Shown in pieces: positions 1-7,566 of a stretch of 64,000 bases of DNA. The stretch spans positions 1-64,000 of the forward strand of contig DAIDJP010000036.1 of assembly GCA_027451285.1 (NCBI GenBank). The letters run 5' to 3'. Under the pieces are notes generated by a model, which was given only the letters and a program-made list of their open reading frames with translations, was not told the origin of the DNA and made no database searches. The DNA is from Acidimicrobiaceae bacterium (GTDB lineage Bacteria > Actinomycetota > Acidimicrobiia > Acidimicrobiales > RAAP-2). The number at the start of each line of letters is the position of its first letter. Position 1 is the first letter of the stretch. The position numbers and the translations under genes were made by a program.

Positions 1-111
1 TTGCAGTTGATGGAAGAGGCCCTTGCATTGCACATCGAGATGCTTCGTGACATGGGCGAGCCGATTCCGGAGCCTCATGTTCGAGCCGCCGTGGTCCAAA
101 TTGCGTCCTGA
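1..111 (+). CDS. HicB-family antitoxin, C-terminal end only (partial)
   Basis: The window opens inside a reading frame whose last 36 residues resemble the tail of the complete HicB-like protein at 2525-2740: both have a helix with EALALHIEML or EAIAEHLEIL, then the motif MGE-x-IP-x-P, and both end in QIAS. HicB proteins neutralise the HicA mRNA interferase. The 5' part and any partner toxin lie outside the window, so completeness cannot be judged. Two hicB tails within 2.7 kb suggest duplicated toxin-antitoxin modules flanking this segment (inference). Confidence 0.6.
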   Translation: MQLMEEALALHIEMLRDMGEPIPEPHVRAAVVQIAS

Positions 112-123
112 GCGAAAGAGGCC

Positions 124-747
124 ATGTTGAGAGGTGACGTGGTCATCGTGCGCGAGGATGACCCTCGCTGTAGCGAACTCGAGGCAAAGGGGTACGAAGT
201 CATTGGATACTCGTGGGGCGCGAACCTGCGATTTGATGATTCGAGTGACCTCGCCATGTTTGGCGAACGCGTACGACAGGTACGCGGGGAAGGCTTCACT
301 ATTCGCGAGCTGACTCCCAATGATCTCGCAAGTGTTAGCGAGGTGGAGTTCGCGAATGTCAATGACTGCCCCCAGTCCGCGGCCACTCGTCACGAGATGC
401 CCACCATCAAACGCCTCAATGACATGATTCATGCCGGCGCCCGATTCTGGGGCGTGTTAGTCGAAGGAAGACTCGTGGCGGTTACCGGCCTCGAATGACT
501 GGGTCAACGATGGAACACCAAGTTCACGTCCGTGCTGGCGGAGTACCGCGGACGAGGACTTGGCGCCGCAGTGAAGGCGGCTTCAATTGTGGTGCTGTTC
601 AATGAAGGCGCACGGTGGTTCTCAATCGGAGGGGCAGAATCCAATGGAGCCAGCCTCGGCGCGAACAGAACACTCGGTTACGTCTTGGAACCGACGTGGC
701 GAACCTATTCGATGACTCATAATCCCCAGCGTCAAGACTTTCGATGA
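124..747 (+). pseudogene. GNAT family N-acetyltransferase, interrupted by an in-frame TGA
   Basis: An ATG at 124, after a purine-rich AAAGAGG, opens a frame that stops at TGA 496-498 after 124 residues. The same frame continues without a shift to 747, and the downstream part holds the acetyl-CoA-binding GNAT signature (EYRGRGLGAAVKAAS, from about 541) and the C-terminal fold (NRTLGYVLEPTW). Without the stop the product would be 207 residues, a normal GNAT length. The simplest reading is a single nonsense substitution or a sequencing error. A GTG at 532 could start a fragment, but that fragment lacks the N-terminal half of the fold. The codon usage is less GC-rich than in the rest of the window. 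Confidence 0.75.
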
Positions 748-1071
748 AGAACGTGCACTAATGTCCATCGTTTCCTGGCAGAACCGTGCACGGACGGCTC
801 GCAGTAGGTCTGGGCGGTGGCGCACGACGCAGTTATCAAGAAGTAGGTGGGCTGCGTGCGCGTGTCATCCGTGGCGGCTCACGACGAAAATCACGATGCC
901 GTACAGAGTCCCGACCTCGACGTGAGACAATCGAGCGACCGGCGGTCCTCAGCTCGGACGAACGTAGACAAGTGGCTCAAGAGGTTCACAGACGTCGATG
1001 GTTTCGGATCGATGTCCGCTGGTATCGGCGTTGAGGCGAAGGACGAGCGGACATCTCAGGCCCAGGGCATA
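748..1071. other. 324-nt stretch with no supported gene
   Basis: The lldD frame stays open upstream to a GTG at 847, but that extension has no similarity to the N-terminus of alpha-hydroxy-acid dehydrogenases, so it is treated as non-coding. No RNA gene, repeat or convincing promoter hexamer was recognised. The stretch should contain the lldD promoter. Confidence 0.5.
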
Positions 1072-2274
1072 ATGAGCCCTGTGCAGCGCGACGATCGACA
1101 TCACTCGCTCAACCTCGTGCCCGCGTCCTACGAGGATTACCGGGAGCTCGCACGCAGGCGATTGCCGCGTCAGATCTTCGATTACATCGACGGGGGATCC
1201 TTCAATGAGGTGACGCTGGCGGCGAACAGGACTGATTTGCAGCGGCTCCACCTCCGCCAGCGAGTTCTGAGAGATGTCTCCGAACTCGACCTCTCCACCA
1301 CCGTGATGGGCGAGCAACTCTCACTTCCGTTGATATTGGCACCGGTTGGCTTTGGGGGGATGTTCGCCCAACGCGCTGAAGTCCACGCCGCGAGGTCGGC
1401 CGAGCGCGCCGGTATCAGTTTCTGCGAATCAACTCTCTCCATCTGCTCGATGGAGGAGGTGGCGGCGGCATCAAAGCGGCCGCTGTGGTTTCAGCTCTAC
1501 ATCATGAAGGACCGCAGGTACGCCGAGGATCTCATGGCTCGCGCTCAAGCGGCAGGTTGTACCACCCTCGTCGTGACCGTGGACCTCGCGGTGGTTGGTA
1601 AACGCCATCGAGACGTCCGTAATGGGATCAGCGGGCCACTCTCGCGAATCAATCGCTTGCGGCGAGGGATCGATATCGCCCGCCACCCCCGCTGGGTCCG
1701 CGAGGTCGCGTGGGAGGGCCGACCACTGACCTTCGGGAATTTGGAGCGGGCATTGCCGAACGCCCGGGTTCCGGGTGACTTCCAGGGGTGGGTGGCTAGT
1801 CAGTTCGATCCGAGCGTGACGTGGGACGACCTGGCTTGGCTGCGCTCACACTGGCCGGGAAAGATTGCCTTGAAGGGCATTCTCGATCCCGAAGATGCTC
1901 GACAGGCCGTGGCCAACGGAGCTGACGCGGTGATCGTCTCGAACCACGGGGGACGTCAGCTCGACGACGTACCGTCTTCGATTTCCGCGCTGCCAGCGAT
2001 CGTCAACGCAGTCGGCGTTGACTGTGACGTCTTGATGGACGGGGGAATCCGCAGTGGTCTTGACGTTGTCAAGGCGCTCGCACTCGGCGCACGAGCGTGC
2101 CTTGTCGGACGACCGTGGGCTTTTGCGGTGGCGGCGCGAGGCGAAGAAGGGGTTGATCATCTGTTGAAGAACATTCGCGATGAGATGCTCGTGACGTTCG
2201 GACTCACTGGGGTCACCAACGTCGAACAAATTGATGCGTCAGTTCTAGCCACGATCAGCGCCGAAGAACGGTAG
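1072..2274 (+). CDS. lldD: FMN-dependent L-lactate dehydrogenase / alpha-hydroxy-acid oxidase
   Basis: This 400-residue protein belongs to the FMN-dependent alpha-hydroxy-acid dehydrogenase family, which oxidises L-lactate to pyruvate using a flavin and passes electrons to the respiratory chain. A TIM barrel is recognisable throughout: FDYIDGGS near the N-terminus, the internal RHRDVRNG motif typical of LldD, the catalytic segment VSNHGGRQLDD with His at about 292 and Arg at about 295, and the phosphate-binding DGGIRSG and GARACLVGRPW. ATG 1072 gives the usual family length; longer in-frame starts at 1011 and 847 add a non-homologous extension. Lactate is the most likely substrate, but glycolate or another 2-hydroxy acid is possible. 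No lactate permease or regulator is adjacent, and the gene sits in a segment with several decayed genes. Confidence 0.85.
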   Translation: MSPVQRDDRHHSLNLVPASYEDYRELARRRLPRQIFDYIDGGSFNEVTLAANRTDLQRLHLRQRVLRDVSELDLSTTVMGEQLSLPLILAPVGFGGMFAQRAEVHAARSAERAGISFCESTLSICSMEEVAAASKRPLWFQLYIMKDRRYAEDLMARAQAAGCTTLVVTVDLAVVGKRHRDVRNGISGPLSRINRLRRGIDIARHPRWVREVAWEGRPLTFGNLERALPNARVPGDFQGWVASQFDPSVTWDDLAWLRSHWPGKIALKGILDPEDARQAVANGADAVIVSNHGGRQLDDVPSSISALPAIVNAVGVDCDVLMDGGIRSGLDVVKALALGARACLVGRPWAFAVAARGEEGVDHLLKNIRDEMLVTFGLTGVTNVEQIDASVLATISAEER

Positions 2275-2331
2275 ACGGACGTGTAGTGGTTTCGACTGAG
2301 GGACTGAGACGCTTCCGACCGTTGGGAGTTC

Positions 2332-2586
2332 GTGAAGGTGCGAGAGATCATTCAAGAGCTCGAGCGTTCGGGGTGGGTCCAGATTCGCCAAACCAGACGT
2401 CATCGTCACTTCAAGCACGTCACCAAACCTGGATCGGTGTGCGTTGCGGGGAATCTGGGCGATGACGAAGCGAAAGGAACGCTCGGTAACATCGTGAGAC
2501 AGCGCGGCTCGAAAGGAGACCACGATGACCGAGTACACCATCGTGATCGAGGACGCGGGAACAAACTTTGCCGCGTACGCTCCTGA
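2332..2586 (+). CDS. hicA: HicA-type mRNA interferase toxin, probable 3' frameshift
   Basis: The first ~62 residues match the HicA fold (double-stranded-RNA-binding-like, ribosome-associated mRNA cleavage): VREIIQELERSGW, then RHRHFKHVTKPG carrying the conserved catalytic His, then GTLGNIVRQ. The usual Gly-Ser before the His is replaced by Arg-Arg. After Gln (codon 2500-2502) the frame runs 62 nt into hicB and adds a tail unlike the family. Inserting one base there restores Q-A-R-L-E-R-R-P-R and a stop at 2526-2528 that overlaps the hicB ATG as ATGA, which is a typical hicAB coupling. I infer a one-base deletion or a sequencing error. The start is GTG 2332. Confidence 0.7.
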   Translation: MKVREIIQELERSGWVQIRQTRRHRHFKHVTKPGSVCVAGNLGDDEAKGTLGNIVRQRGSKGDHDDRVHHRDRGRGNKLCRVRS

Positions 2587-2740
2587 CGTCCCGGGCTGCA
2601 TCGCTACCGGCGCTACGGTCGAAGAAGTGACGGTGACCCTTCGCGAGGCGATTGCCGAACACCTTGAGATTCTTCGGGAGATGGGCGAGGAGATTCCAAC
2701 CCCGAATTCTCGCGCCGGTGTGATCCAAATCGCCTCGTAG
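2525..2740 (+). CDS. hicB: HicB-family antitoxin (short form)
   Basis: This 71-residue protein has the HicB/UPF0150 partial RNase H-like fold: YTIVIEDAGTNFAAYAPDVPG, then C-I-A-T-G-A-T-V-E-E, a helix, and MGEEIPTP. It ends shortly after that, so there is no ribbon-helix-helix or HTH domain and the antitoxin probably binds the toxin without being a full repressor on its own. A Shine-Dalgarno (AAAGGAG, around 2512-2518) lies just before ATG 2525. It is translationally coupled to hicA. The last 36 residues resemble the fragment at 1-111. Confidence 0.75.
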   Translation: MTEYTIVIEDAGTNFAAYAPDVPGCIATGATVEEVTVTLREAIAEHLEILREMGEEIPTPNSRAGVIQIAS

Positions 2741-2769
2741 CCCTTCGTTTCTAGCAAGGCTTGGTCGAC

Positions 2770-3453
2770 ATGGGTCGACCAGTATTCGATCAATGTGTCG
2801 CCCCAGCGAGCCCGGGCGACGCACTCCGAAGAGTCGGCACTGCTAGACCCGGGTTGGTGGGGTGGCGTGCATCGGTGCTGAGCGGTCTTGGTGTTGTGAC
2901 GATCGCTCTCGGATTCCCTTCTCTCGCGTTCGCCGAGACGGTGCCGCCTGCGCCGTCGACGTCGAGCATCACCTGCGGCTCGGATCATTTGAGCGTCTCG
3001 TGGCGCGGCACGACCGGGGGACTCGCCGGTCACAGTGGCGACCTGTTCTGGATTCACAACACGGGTGAGAATTCGTGCGTGCTGCGTGGCTATCCGATCG
3101 TCCGATTCGACGTGCGAGGACACCTCGCCCCGCTCACCTCCACCAACCTGGCCTCACCGCTCGGACGGCCCACCGGCTGGCGCGGGGGCCCGCCGCCAAC
3201 CGTTCACCTCGCGCCCGGAGGAGTGGCGTCCTTCTGGGTCGTGGGCAGTGACGTGGTGACGCCGTGTCGCGCCCTCTCGAGCATGGTGGTGGTAGTGCGT
3301 CCGTTGAGGGGCCGCGCGATCATCGACGCACCGTCGGTTTACGGGTCGTGGCCCTTCTGCGGATCAGGCGTCACGGTGTCGCCGATCCTCGCGGGACTGA
3401 GCGGCTCGGTGCCCGAGGTGCCCGTGCGCCGGTTCATCTCCTTCGGGCCATAG
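2770..3453 (+). CDS. Secreted DUF4232 domain protein
   Basis: A hydrophobic segment (VLSGLGVVTIALGFPSLAFA) followed by ETVPPAPS looks like a signal peptide with an Ala-x-Ala cleavage site. The mature part matches DUF4232, an actinobacterial exported beta-rich domain: an ITCG start, NTGENSCVLRGYP, FDVRGH, LAPGGVASFWV, and paired Cys (VTPCRALSS, WPFCGSGV). No biochemical function is known for this domain. The start is uncertain: ATG 2770 puts about 30 extra residues before the signal peptide, whereas GTG 2857 would place the signal peptide at the N-terminus and follows a weak TAGACC hexamer at 2844-2849. Confidence 0.7.
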   Translation: MGRPVFDQCVAPASPGDALRRVGTARPGLVGWRASVLSGLGVVTIALGFPSLAFAETVPPAPSTSSITCGSDHLSVSWRGTTGGLAGHSGDLFWIHNTGENSCVLRGYPIVRFDVRGHLAPLTSTNLASPLGRPTGWRGGPPPTVHLAPGGVASFWVVGSDVVTPCRALSSMVVVVRPLRGRAIIDAPSVYGSWPFCGSGVTVSPILAGLSGSVPEVPVRRFISFGP

Positions 3454-3540
3454 GGTTGGCGCCAGCTGCCTCTCGGCGCCGGCGCACGGCGCCGCGCTCG
3501 TTCTTCTCCGCGTTCGGAGCGCGACGGGCGCGACTGTTCG

Positions 3541-3584
3541 AGCATCCGTCCGCCTAGGCGGACGTCGGAGAATGCTCCGTGATG
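3541..3584. terminator. Inverted repeat between convergent genes
   Basis: A perfect 16-bp palindrome GTCCGCCTAGGCGGAC at about 3548-3563 is nested in outer arms GAGCAT and ATGCTC, giving a bulged hairpin readable on both strands. It overlaps the stop codon of the minus-strand gene and lies 90-130 nt after the DUF4232 stop. There is no T-tract, so termination is inferred from position and structure only. Confidence 0.4.
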
Positions 3585-3877
3585 AGTCGCAGCACTTCGG
3601 TGGGGTCGTCGGGGGTGATGCACGTATGGACGTGGCGACCCAGGTCGAGGTCGATGCCGGTCGTCTTGCGCGGTCGCGCGACGTCGAGGTTGTACCAGCG
3701 GGTCAGATCGGTCGATCCCCAGATGCGCCACTTGCCCCGGAAGATTCGTAGATCGAAGGGCGTCGCCGCACGGATGCGCCGGTAGGGGATCCTCTTCGCC
3801 CTCCACAGGTAGTACCAGCCGATGACGAGGGCTTCGTCGTCGCAGCGAATGCGCCCGTCGTCGTAGAGCGGCCTCAC
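3554..3877 (-). CDS. PH-like domain protein of unknown function
   Basis: The 107-residue product resembles small actinobacterial proteins with a bacterial pleckstrin-homology-like fold: an exposed strand pattern D-D-E-A-L-V-I-G-W-Y-Y-L, a KRIPYRRIRA strand pair, W-R-I-W-G-S-T-D, then DLDLGRHVHTCITPDDP near the C-terminus. It has no signal peptide or membrane helix. The role is unknown; this family call rests on pattern recognition. The start is GTG 3877, seven nucleotides after TAACGT (minus strand, 3885-3890), so the mRNA is probably leaderless. Confidence 0.6.
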   Translation of the reverse strand: MRPLYDDGRIRCDDEALVIGWYYLWRAKRIPYRRIRAATPFDLRIFRGKWRIWGSTDLTRWYNLDVARPRKTTGIDLDLGRHVHTCITPDDPTEVLRLITEHSPTSA

Positions 3878-3884
3878 GTTGTTG

Positions 3885-3890
3885 ACGTTA
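3885..3890 (-). promoter_or_regulatory. -10 hexamer TAACGT of the PH-like gene
   Basis: TANNNT seven nucleotides before GTG 3877, with no Shine-Dalgarno; leaderless type. Confidence 0.5.
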
Positions 3891-3934
3891 GATCCGATGT
3901 GGCCAGACCGCCGAGCGAGACCGCCGTGCAGCGT

Positions 3935-4354
3935 TTACTCCTCGCGATAGTTGATCATCCAGCGGATGCCGAACCGGTCGAGGCACACGCCCCAGTAGCC
4001 GAAGAACATCTCCTGCATGGGCGAGGACTCGCCGCCCCCGGCGCTGAGCTCGTTGAAGAGCCGGTCGGCCTCGTCGCGCGAGTCGACCTCGAGGCTGATC
4101 GTCGTGTTGTTGCCCACAAGCACGCTGTGGCCCAAGGACTCGAGGGAGTCGGTGGCCATCAGGACGTGACCGTTCAGGATAGGCAGCTCGACGTGGAGGA
4201 TCTTGTGACGGTCCTCCTCGCTCATCTCGGGCATTCCGTCGTAGTCGGCGAAGCGCGTCAGGCCGACGACCTGCGTGCCGAAGACGGCGGCGTAGACGTT
4301 AAAGGCCTCCTCGGCGGATCCCGGGAAGTTCAGATACGTGTTCACCCTGCTCAT
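3935..4354 (-). CDS. VOC superfamily (PhnB/glyoxalase-like) protein
   Basis: The 139-residue protein has the features of the PhnB/3-demethylubiquinone-type VOC family: MSRVNTYLNFPGSAEEAF, VFGT, HVELPILNGHVLMATDS, a central N-N-T-T-I-S-L-E-V strand, and the C-terminal FFGYWGVCLDRFGIRWMIN, the most conserved part. The family fold binds metal or small ligands, but PhnB itself has no firm reaction assigned. The start at 4354 is preceded by a strong Shine-Dalgarno (GAGGAGG); upstream, TATCGT at 4373-4378 (minus strand) could be the -10. This is a leadered gene, unlike most of its neighbours. Confidence 0.75.
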   Translation of the reverse strand: MSRVNTYLNFPGSAEEAFNVYAAVFGTQVVGLTRFADYDGMPEMSEEDRHKILHVELPILNGHVLMATDSLESLGHSVLVGNNTTISLEVDSRDEADRLFNELSAGGGESSPMQEMFFGYWGVCLDRFGIRWMINYREE

Positions 4355-4429
4355 TGCCCCTCCTCTAACGCGACGATACCGCGTCCATCTCACGTACGCC
4401 CGGGCGCCTCCCGTCGCGCCCAACTGCAT

Positions 4430-4435
4430 TAATCT
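4430..4435 (+). promoter_or_regulatory. -10 hexamer TAATCT of the PLP decarboxylase gene
   Basis: TANNNT six nucleotides before GTG 4442, with no Shine-Dalgarno between; it supports the GTG as a leaderless start. Confidence 0.5.
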
Positions 4436-4441
4436 GCCGCC

Positions 4442-5872
4442 GTGACCGAACAACCGCCCGTCTCCGGGCTCTCCCTGGGCGACGCGCGCGACGCCGCGCT
4501 CGAACGCACCGCCCAGTACGTGCTGCGCGCGTGGAACGAATTCGACCACGCCCGCGAGCGAGAGACGCTGCCCGACGCCGCGCTCGCCGAACTGCTCCAC
4601 GCGCCGCTACCCGAAGAGGGCAGTGACGTGCTCGCCATGATCGATCACGCGGTCGAGGTGCTCGACGCCTCCCTGGCCCAGTCGCGGCCGCGCTACTTCG
4701 CCTTCATCGGCTCGAGCGGACTCGAGGTGGGCGCACTGGCAGACCTGCTCGCGCACTCTTACGACATCAACCTGGCCGTCGACGCGCGCGCCGCGACCCA
4801 GCTCGAGTGGCAGGCGGTGCACTGGCTGGCCGAGTTCCTCGGCTTTCCTGCCGCGACGGGATCCTTCACGAGCGGTGGCACCATCTCCAACATCACCGCG
4901 CTGGCCTCGGCGCGCGAGGCGGCGATTCCCGGCGCGCGCCGCCGGGGGCTGGCCGGCGAGCGGCCCACGATGTACTGCTCGAGCGAGGCGCACTACTCGA
5001 TCACGCGCGCGGCCGAGGTGCTCGGCATCGGCGCCGACCACGTGCGCGCGATCGAGATCGACGACGAGCGGCGCCTGCGCCCCGACCGGCTGCGCGAACG
5101 CCTCGCGGCCGACGTCGCCGAGGGCTTCACGCCCGTCGCCATCGTCGCCACCGCCGGCACGACCCTGACCGGGGCGGTTGATCCGATCGACGCGCTCGCC
5201 GACGTGGCGAGCGAGTTCGGCGTGTGGCTGCACGTTGACGGCGCCTACGGCCTGCCCGCGGCCACGGTGGCCGCCACCCGCGATCTCTTTCGCGGCGTCG
5301 AGCGGGCCGACTCGATCACCGTGGACTGTCACAAGTGGATGTTCGTGCCCAAGGCCTGCAGCGCGGTGCTGGTGCGCGACGGGTCGACCCTCACGAGGGC
5401 CTTCGCCCACGACGAGGCCTACATGCCCCACGAGGGCGAGCAGTTCAACGCCGTGGACATCACGCTTGAGTACTCGCGGCCCTTCCGCGCCCTCAAGCTC
5501 TGGCTGGCGCTCGCCACCCACGGCGCCGGCGCCATGCGCGACGCGGTCGCGCGCAACTGCGAGCAGGCCCAGCTCCTGTACGCGCTCGCGCGTGAGCACG
5601 AGTCGCTCGAGACCTTGGCCAACCATCCCCAGCTCTCGATCACGCCGCTACGCGTGGCGGTGCCGGGATGTGCGGACCTCGACGCGCACAACGAGGCGCT
5701 CTGTTCGGCGATGCAGGCCGACGGGCGGGTCTACGTCTCGCCCGCCACGATCGACGGCCACGTCTGGCTGCGTCCCTGCTTCACGAACTTTCGCACCAGC
5801 GACGACGACGTGCGCGTGCTCGTGGACGTCGTGGTCGAGCTGGGGTCGAGATGTGCCGTCCTGCACGGTTGA
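4442..5872 (+). CDS. Group II PLP-dependent amino acid decarboxylase family protein
   Basis: The 476-residue protein has the fold-type I PLP decarboxylase layout (aromatic-amino-acid/glutamate decarboxylase group): RPRYFAFIGSSG in the N-terminal substrate loop, FTSGGTISNITAL for phosphate binding, HYSITRAAEVLG, VATAGTT, the cofactor Asp in WLHVDGAYGLPA, and the Schiff-base Lys at about 298 in DCHKWMF. It would remove CO2 from an amino acid to give an amine; the substrate cannot be read from sequence. A second, different member of this group is at 18169-19536. The GTG start is supported by the leaderless -10 at 4430-4435. Confidence 0.8.
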   Translation: MTEQPPVSGLSLGDARDAALERTAQYVLRAWNEFDHARERETLPDAALAELLHAPLPEEGSDVLAMIDHAVEVLDASLAQSRPRYFAFIGSSGLEVGALADLLAHSYDINLAVDARAATQLEWQAVHWLAEFLGFPAATGSFTSGGTISNITALASAREAAIPGARRRGLAGERPTMYCSSEAHYSITRAAEVLGIGADHVRAIEIDDERRLRPDRLRERLAADVAEGFTPVAIVATAGTTLTGAVDPIDALADVASEFGVWLHVDGAYGLPAATVAATRDLFRGVERADSITVDCHKWMFVPKACSAVLVRDGSTLTRAFAHDEAYMPHEGEQFNAVDITLEYSRPFRALKLWLALATHGAGAMRDAVARNCEQAQLLYALAREHESLETLANHPQLSITPLRVAVPGCADLDAHNEALCSAMQADGRVYVSPATIDGHVWLRPCFTNFRTSDDDVRVLVDVVVELGSRCAVLHG

Positions 5873-5912
5873 ATCGGGACTTTGTTCCCGTCGTGGCGTC
5901 GGAAGCGACCGA

Positions 5913-5918
5913 TACTCT
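5913..5918 (+). promoter_or_regulatory. -10 hexamer TACTCT of the NifX-like gene
   Basis: Lies six nucleotides before ATG 5925 with no Shine-Dalgarno; leaderless type. Confidence 0.5.
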
Positions 5919-5924
5919 CGGTTC

Positions 5925-6260
5925 ATGATCGTCTGCGTGCCCGTGACCGGTGATGGACAGGTCGACCTCCGCTGGGGCCGGGCCGACCGGATCGCCGTCG
6001 CCGAGGTCGACAACGGCGTGGTCACTCGCTGGGACGAGGTCGAGGTGTCCTGGAGCCGTCTCCACGACGAGGGGACGTCCGCCCAGCACCACGCGCGGGT
6101 GGCGCGCTTCCTGCGCGAGAACCACATCGAGGGAGTCGTGGCCCATCACGTCGGTGACGGCATGGTGCGCATGATGAACGTCATGAAGTTGCCCCTCTTC
6201 CTCGACGCGGCCGGCGACGCCCGCGCCGCCGTGCTGACGGCCCTCGCCCCCTCGGCGTAA
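5925..6260 (+). CDS. NifX/NifB-type dinitrogenase iron-molybdenum cofactor-binding domain protein
   Basis: A 111-residue single-domain protein with the NifX/NafY/NifB C-terminal fold: MIVCVPVTGDGQVDLRWGRADRIAVAEV at the start, a central HHARVARFLRENHIEGVVAHHVGDGMVRMM, and KLPLFLDAAGDARAAV at the end. In nitrogen fixers such domains carry FeMo-cofactor precursors, but stand-alone copies are common in non-fixers, where their role is unclear. No nif gene is nearby. The His-rich middle could bind metal (inference). Confidence 0.7.
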   Translation: MIVCVPVTGDGQVDLRWGRADRIAVAEVDNGVVTRWDEVEVSWSRLHDEGTSAQHHARVARFLRENHIEGVVAHHVGDGMVRMMNVMKLPLFLDAAGDARAAVLTALAPSA

Positions 6261-6288
6261 CCGCCCGTACTTCTGGAAGTATGTCCCC

Positions 6289-6753
6289 ATGTCGTCACCC
6301 GTGACGCCCGAGCGCTACCTCGAGCCGGGCTGGTTCACGCGCCACGTTTTCAACCGGCTGGTCCAGTTCCTCACCCGCGCTGGGATCAGCGTCTTGGGCT
6401 CGCGCACTCTGTCAGTGCGAGGACGAACGAGCGGTCAGTGGCGCTCGACGCCGGTGAACGTGCTCACGTACAAAGGCGCGGACTATCTCGTCGCGCCGCG
6501 CGGGGTCACGCAGTGGGTGCGCAATCTTCGCGCGGCCGGCACCGGCGAGGTTCGCGTGGGGCGGCGCCGGCGCGTCTTCGACGCGGTCGAGCTCGACGAC
6601 GACGTCAAGGTCGAGGTGCTGCGCGCCTACCTACGCCGCTGGAAGATGGAGGTGGGTGTCTTCTTCGACGGCGTCAGCGCGGCCTCGCCGGCGAGTGAAC
6701 TGGCGAGGATCGCTCCGCGTCATCCGGTCTTTCGTCTCACTTATCGCGAGTGA
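6289..6753 (+). CDS. Deazaflavin (F420)-dependent nitroreductase family protein
   Basis: The 154-residue protein matches the split beta-barrel Ddn/DUF385 family that uses reduced F420 to reduce substrates such as quinones or nitro compounds. Visible signature: LSVRGRTSGQWRSTPVNVLTYKGADYLVAPRG, then W-V-R-N-L-R-A-A-G-T-G-E-V-R-V-G. F420 use is known in Actinomycetota and a few other lineages, so this supports the taxonomic placement. The natural substrate is unknown. ATG 6289 is the only sensible start; a clear TANNNT hexamer was not found before it. Confidence 0.8.
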   Translation: MSSPVTPERYLEPGWFTRHVFNRLVQFLTRAGISVLGSRTLSVRGRTSGQWRSTPVNVLTYKGADYLVAPRGVTQWVRNLRAAGTGEVRVGRRRRVFDAVELDDDVKVEVLRAYLRRWKMEVGVFFDGVSAASPASELARIAPRHPVFRLTYRE

Positions 6754-6817
6754 CGCCGGCCTCGCGTCGCCGTGCGCAGTGAGGCTCCTTGACCGTGCCA
6801 CGACGTCGGCGCGAGCG

Positions 6818-7507
6818 TCAGCTGAGGTCGACCCCGGCGAGGGTCGCGTGCACGACTTCGGGGTCGCCGGCGACGTCCAAGCCCTCGAGGGAGCGCCGGC
6901 CGTGCAGGTAGAGCACCAGGTCGGACGCGCTGGCCGAGATCGTGGTTACCTCGCCGCGGCCGATGGTCCAGGAGGCGTCCGCGTCGCTCGCGTGGAACGT
7001 GAGCGCCTTGTCGGCGGGAACCACGAGGCTGGAGCGATGCACGTGGAGGAACTCGGGGACACCGTCGAGGGCGGCGTCGCGCGGTAGCGGCGCCGCGACG
7101 CCCAGCGCGTTGGCAGCGTCCCACGCGTGCACGATGGCCTCTTGGACCTGGTGGCGGGCGACGGCACCGGCGCTCTGGGGATCGCCCCACCACGTCCAGC
7201 ACGGCGAGTCCTCCTCGAGGCCGTCGAGCGCGTCGATGAGCTGAGCGGTCGAGTCGCGACACCAGGCGGCAAAGGCCCTCGACTCGCCCACGATGTCGTC
7301 GTCGATGGTCTCCACGGGCGCTGAGGTGTCGCCCGCCAGCACGTTCACCGCCCAGAACCGCTGGACGACGCCGAGGTGCCAGGCGAGCTCTTCGAAGGTC
7401 CACTCGGGGCACGAGGGGACGACCACCGGGCGCGTGTCGTCGGCGATGAGGGCCGCGACGGAGTCGCTGGCGTCGATGATGGCGCGTCGGCGCGCCCACG
7501 AATCCAT
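6818..7507 (-). CDS. Maleylpyruvate isomerase-like, mycothiol-dependent (DinB-like) family protein
   Basis: This 229-residue protein has the actinobacterial TIGR03083/MDMPI architecture: an N-terminal four-helix DinB-like domain with CPEWTFEELAWHLG (metal-binding His), CWTWWGDPQSAG, a second conserved metal/thiol site in HQVQEAIVHAWDAANALG, and a C-terminal small domain (ADASWTIGRGEVTT, DLVLYLHGR). Members bind a metal and often mycothiol, with a few acting as isomerases; most have no assigned substrate. The ATG at 7507 follows TAGGGT by six nucleotides. Confidence 0.8.
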   Translation of the reverse strand: MDSWARRRAIIDASDSVAALIADDTRPVVVPSCPEWTFEELAWHLGVVQRFWAVNVLAGDTSAPVETIDDDIVGESRAFAAWCRDSTAQLIDALDGLEEDSPCWTWWGDPQSAGAVARHQVQEAIVHAWDAANALGVAAPLPRDAALDGVPEFLHVHRSSLVVPADKALTFHASDADASWTIGRGEVTTISASASDLVLYLHGRRSLEGLDVAGDPEVVHATLAGVDLS

Positions 7508-7513
7508 GGCGTC

Positions 7514-7519
7514 ACCCTA
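7514..7519 (-). promoter_or_regulatory. -10 hexamer TAGGGT of the MDMPI-like gene
   Basis: Six nucleotides before ATG 7507 on the minus strand, without a Shine-Dalgarno. The divergent pepN -10 is only 35 nt away. Confidence 0.5.
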
Positions 7520-7553
7520 GGCGAGCGCGTCGCGCCGGCGCCCGTGGCGTCAA

Positions 7554-7559
7554 TAGAGT
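7554..7559 (+). promoter_or_regulatory. -10 hexamer TAGAGT of pepN
   Basis: Seven nucleotides before GTG 7567 with no Shine-Dalgarno; it supports that GTG as the start. Confidence 0.5.
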
Positions 7560-7566
7560 TCTCTGG

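Noticed and set aside
496..498. TGA in the GNAT gene as a selenocysteine codon
   Set aside because: GNAT enzymes have no selenocysteine at this point and no SECIS-like hairpin was seen; a nonsense mutation is simpler.
5178..5924. Upstream in-frame extension of the NifX-like gene inside the PLP decarboxylase gene
   Set aside because: The extension is Pro/Arg/Ser-rich shadow sequence; ATG 5925 has a leaderless -10 and begins the conserved domain.
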